Positions 63,717 through 64,000 of a stretch of 64,000 bases of DNA are shown here, piece by piece (position 1 is the stretch's first letter; each line of letters begins with the position of its first letter). The translations under genes and the position numbers were made by a program. This DNA is from Hoylesella saccharolytica JCM 17484 (GTDB lineage: Bacteria; Bacteroidota; Bacteroidia; Bacteroidales; Bacteroidaceae): NCBI RefSeq assembly GCF_000614205.1, contig NZ_BAKN01000005.1, forward strand, positions 62,001 to 126,000. The letters run 5' to 3'. Under the pieces are notes generated by a model that was not told the origin of the DNA, searched no databases, and was given only the letters and a program-made list of their open reading frames with translations.

Positions 63717-64000
63717 TTAAAATCTAAGGACACCTTAGCATTTTTTAAGTAGTGCAAAGATAGAATATATTTTTTAGTCTACCAAATTTACCTGTACTTT
63801 TATTGCATAAGTTCGATTAGAAATACAAATAGTTTTGTTCGTATGAAAAGGCTATAAGCCCCATCTTAAAAACACTTCCAATAATAACAAAAGAGCCATA
63901 AGAAGAAAAAGATTTCAATAGTACATTAAGAATAGAAGGATATCACTTCATTTTAAAAAATGGTACAACGGTTGGTGCGATTTTGGTACAAAAATTGTAC
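63717..64000. other. Right end of the window, no feature identified
   Basis: AT-rich, no gene. The closing bases hold GGTACAACGG and TTGGTACAAAAATTGTAC, a short near-palindromic repeat of GGTACAA cut by the window edge. Confidence 0.3.

Overview
The window is chromosomal DNA of a member of the Bacteroidales, most likely Prevotella-like. The evidence is the Bacteroidetes promoter form (TTTG or TTG, 19-21 bases, TAnnTTTG) in front of many genes, a tmRNA with tag GENNYALAA, a secreted M6 protease with a type IX-like C-terminal region, DUF5686/DUF5715/DUF1573/DUF2807 proteins, an alginate-export porin and a Wzi-family outer-membrane protein. I see no rRNA, no CRISPR array and no intact transposase or integrase. 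Genus is an inference.

Layout. 1-8.2 kb: phosphoesterase/kinase-like/MATE operon, a ThrE-type exporter, ispE, a GH13 amylase joined in frame to an AlaX-like tRNA-editing domain, and fabD. 8.2-12.1 kb: rpsF-rpsR-rplI, guaA and a MurU-like nucleotidyltransferase. 12.1-24 kb: envelope genes (WG-like secreted protein, ABC exporter, WecA/MraY-type and PglC-type transferases, lipocalin-like lipoprotein, Wzi protein, alginate-export porin) plus a candidate structured RNA and several hairpin elements. 24-31.4 kb: glutamine synthetase, clpB, M6 protease and ssrA. 31.6-40 kb: a leftward housekeeping run (SDR, prfA, purM, aroE, ubiE, purC, phoH), interrupted by an AT-rich gene for a HARE-HTH plus PD-(D/E)XK protein and by an array of palindromes at 41-42 bp spacing. 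40-48.7 kb: a second repeat array, a TPR protein with a solute-binding lipoprotein, radA, queC, an AmgK-like kinase fused to a RapZ domain, and DUF1573. 49-53 kb: ftsY-rimO-HU-(HU-TM-LysM) operon. 53.5-60.4 kb: DUF2807 lipoprotein, then a compact five-gene cluster (nucleotidyltransferase, ATP-grasp, CDP-alcohol phosphatidyltransferase, HAD phosphatase, DUF5686) with a third repeat array inside it. 60.4-63.7 kb: an AT-rich region of gene remnants and an unknown secreted protein beside tRNA-Ser(UGA).

How genes work together. MurU-like and AmgK-like genes, though unlinked, would form the kinase and uridylyltransferase steps of cell-wall sugar recycling. The WecA-type and PglC-type transferases start undecaprenyl-linked glycan synthesis, and Wzi fits capsule attachment. 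The 54.4-60.4 kb cluster has the logic of head-group activation, transfer to a lipid and dephosphorylation, and is the best candidate for a little-described pathway.

A strong warning: at least twelve otherwise well-conserved genes carry a single reading-frame break (one gene has two). Nearly all are repaired by one base, often in a short homopolymer. Most are probably sequence errors rather than real pseudogenes, and I annotated those genes as full-length with the break marked.
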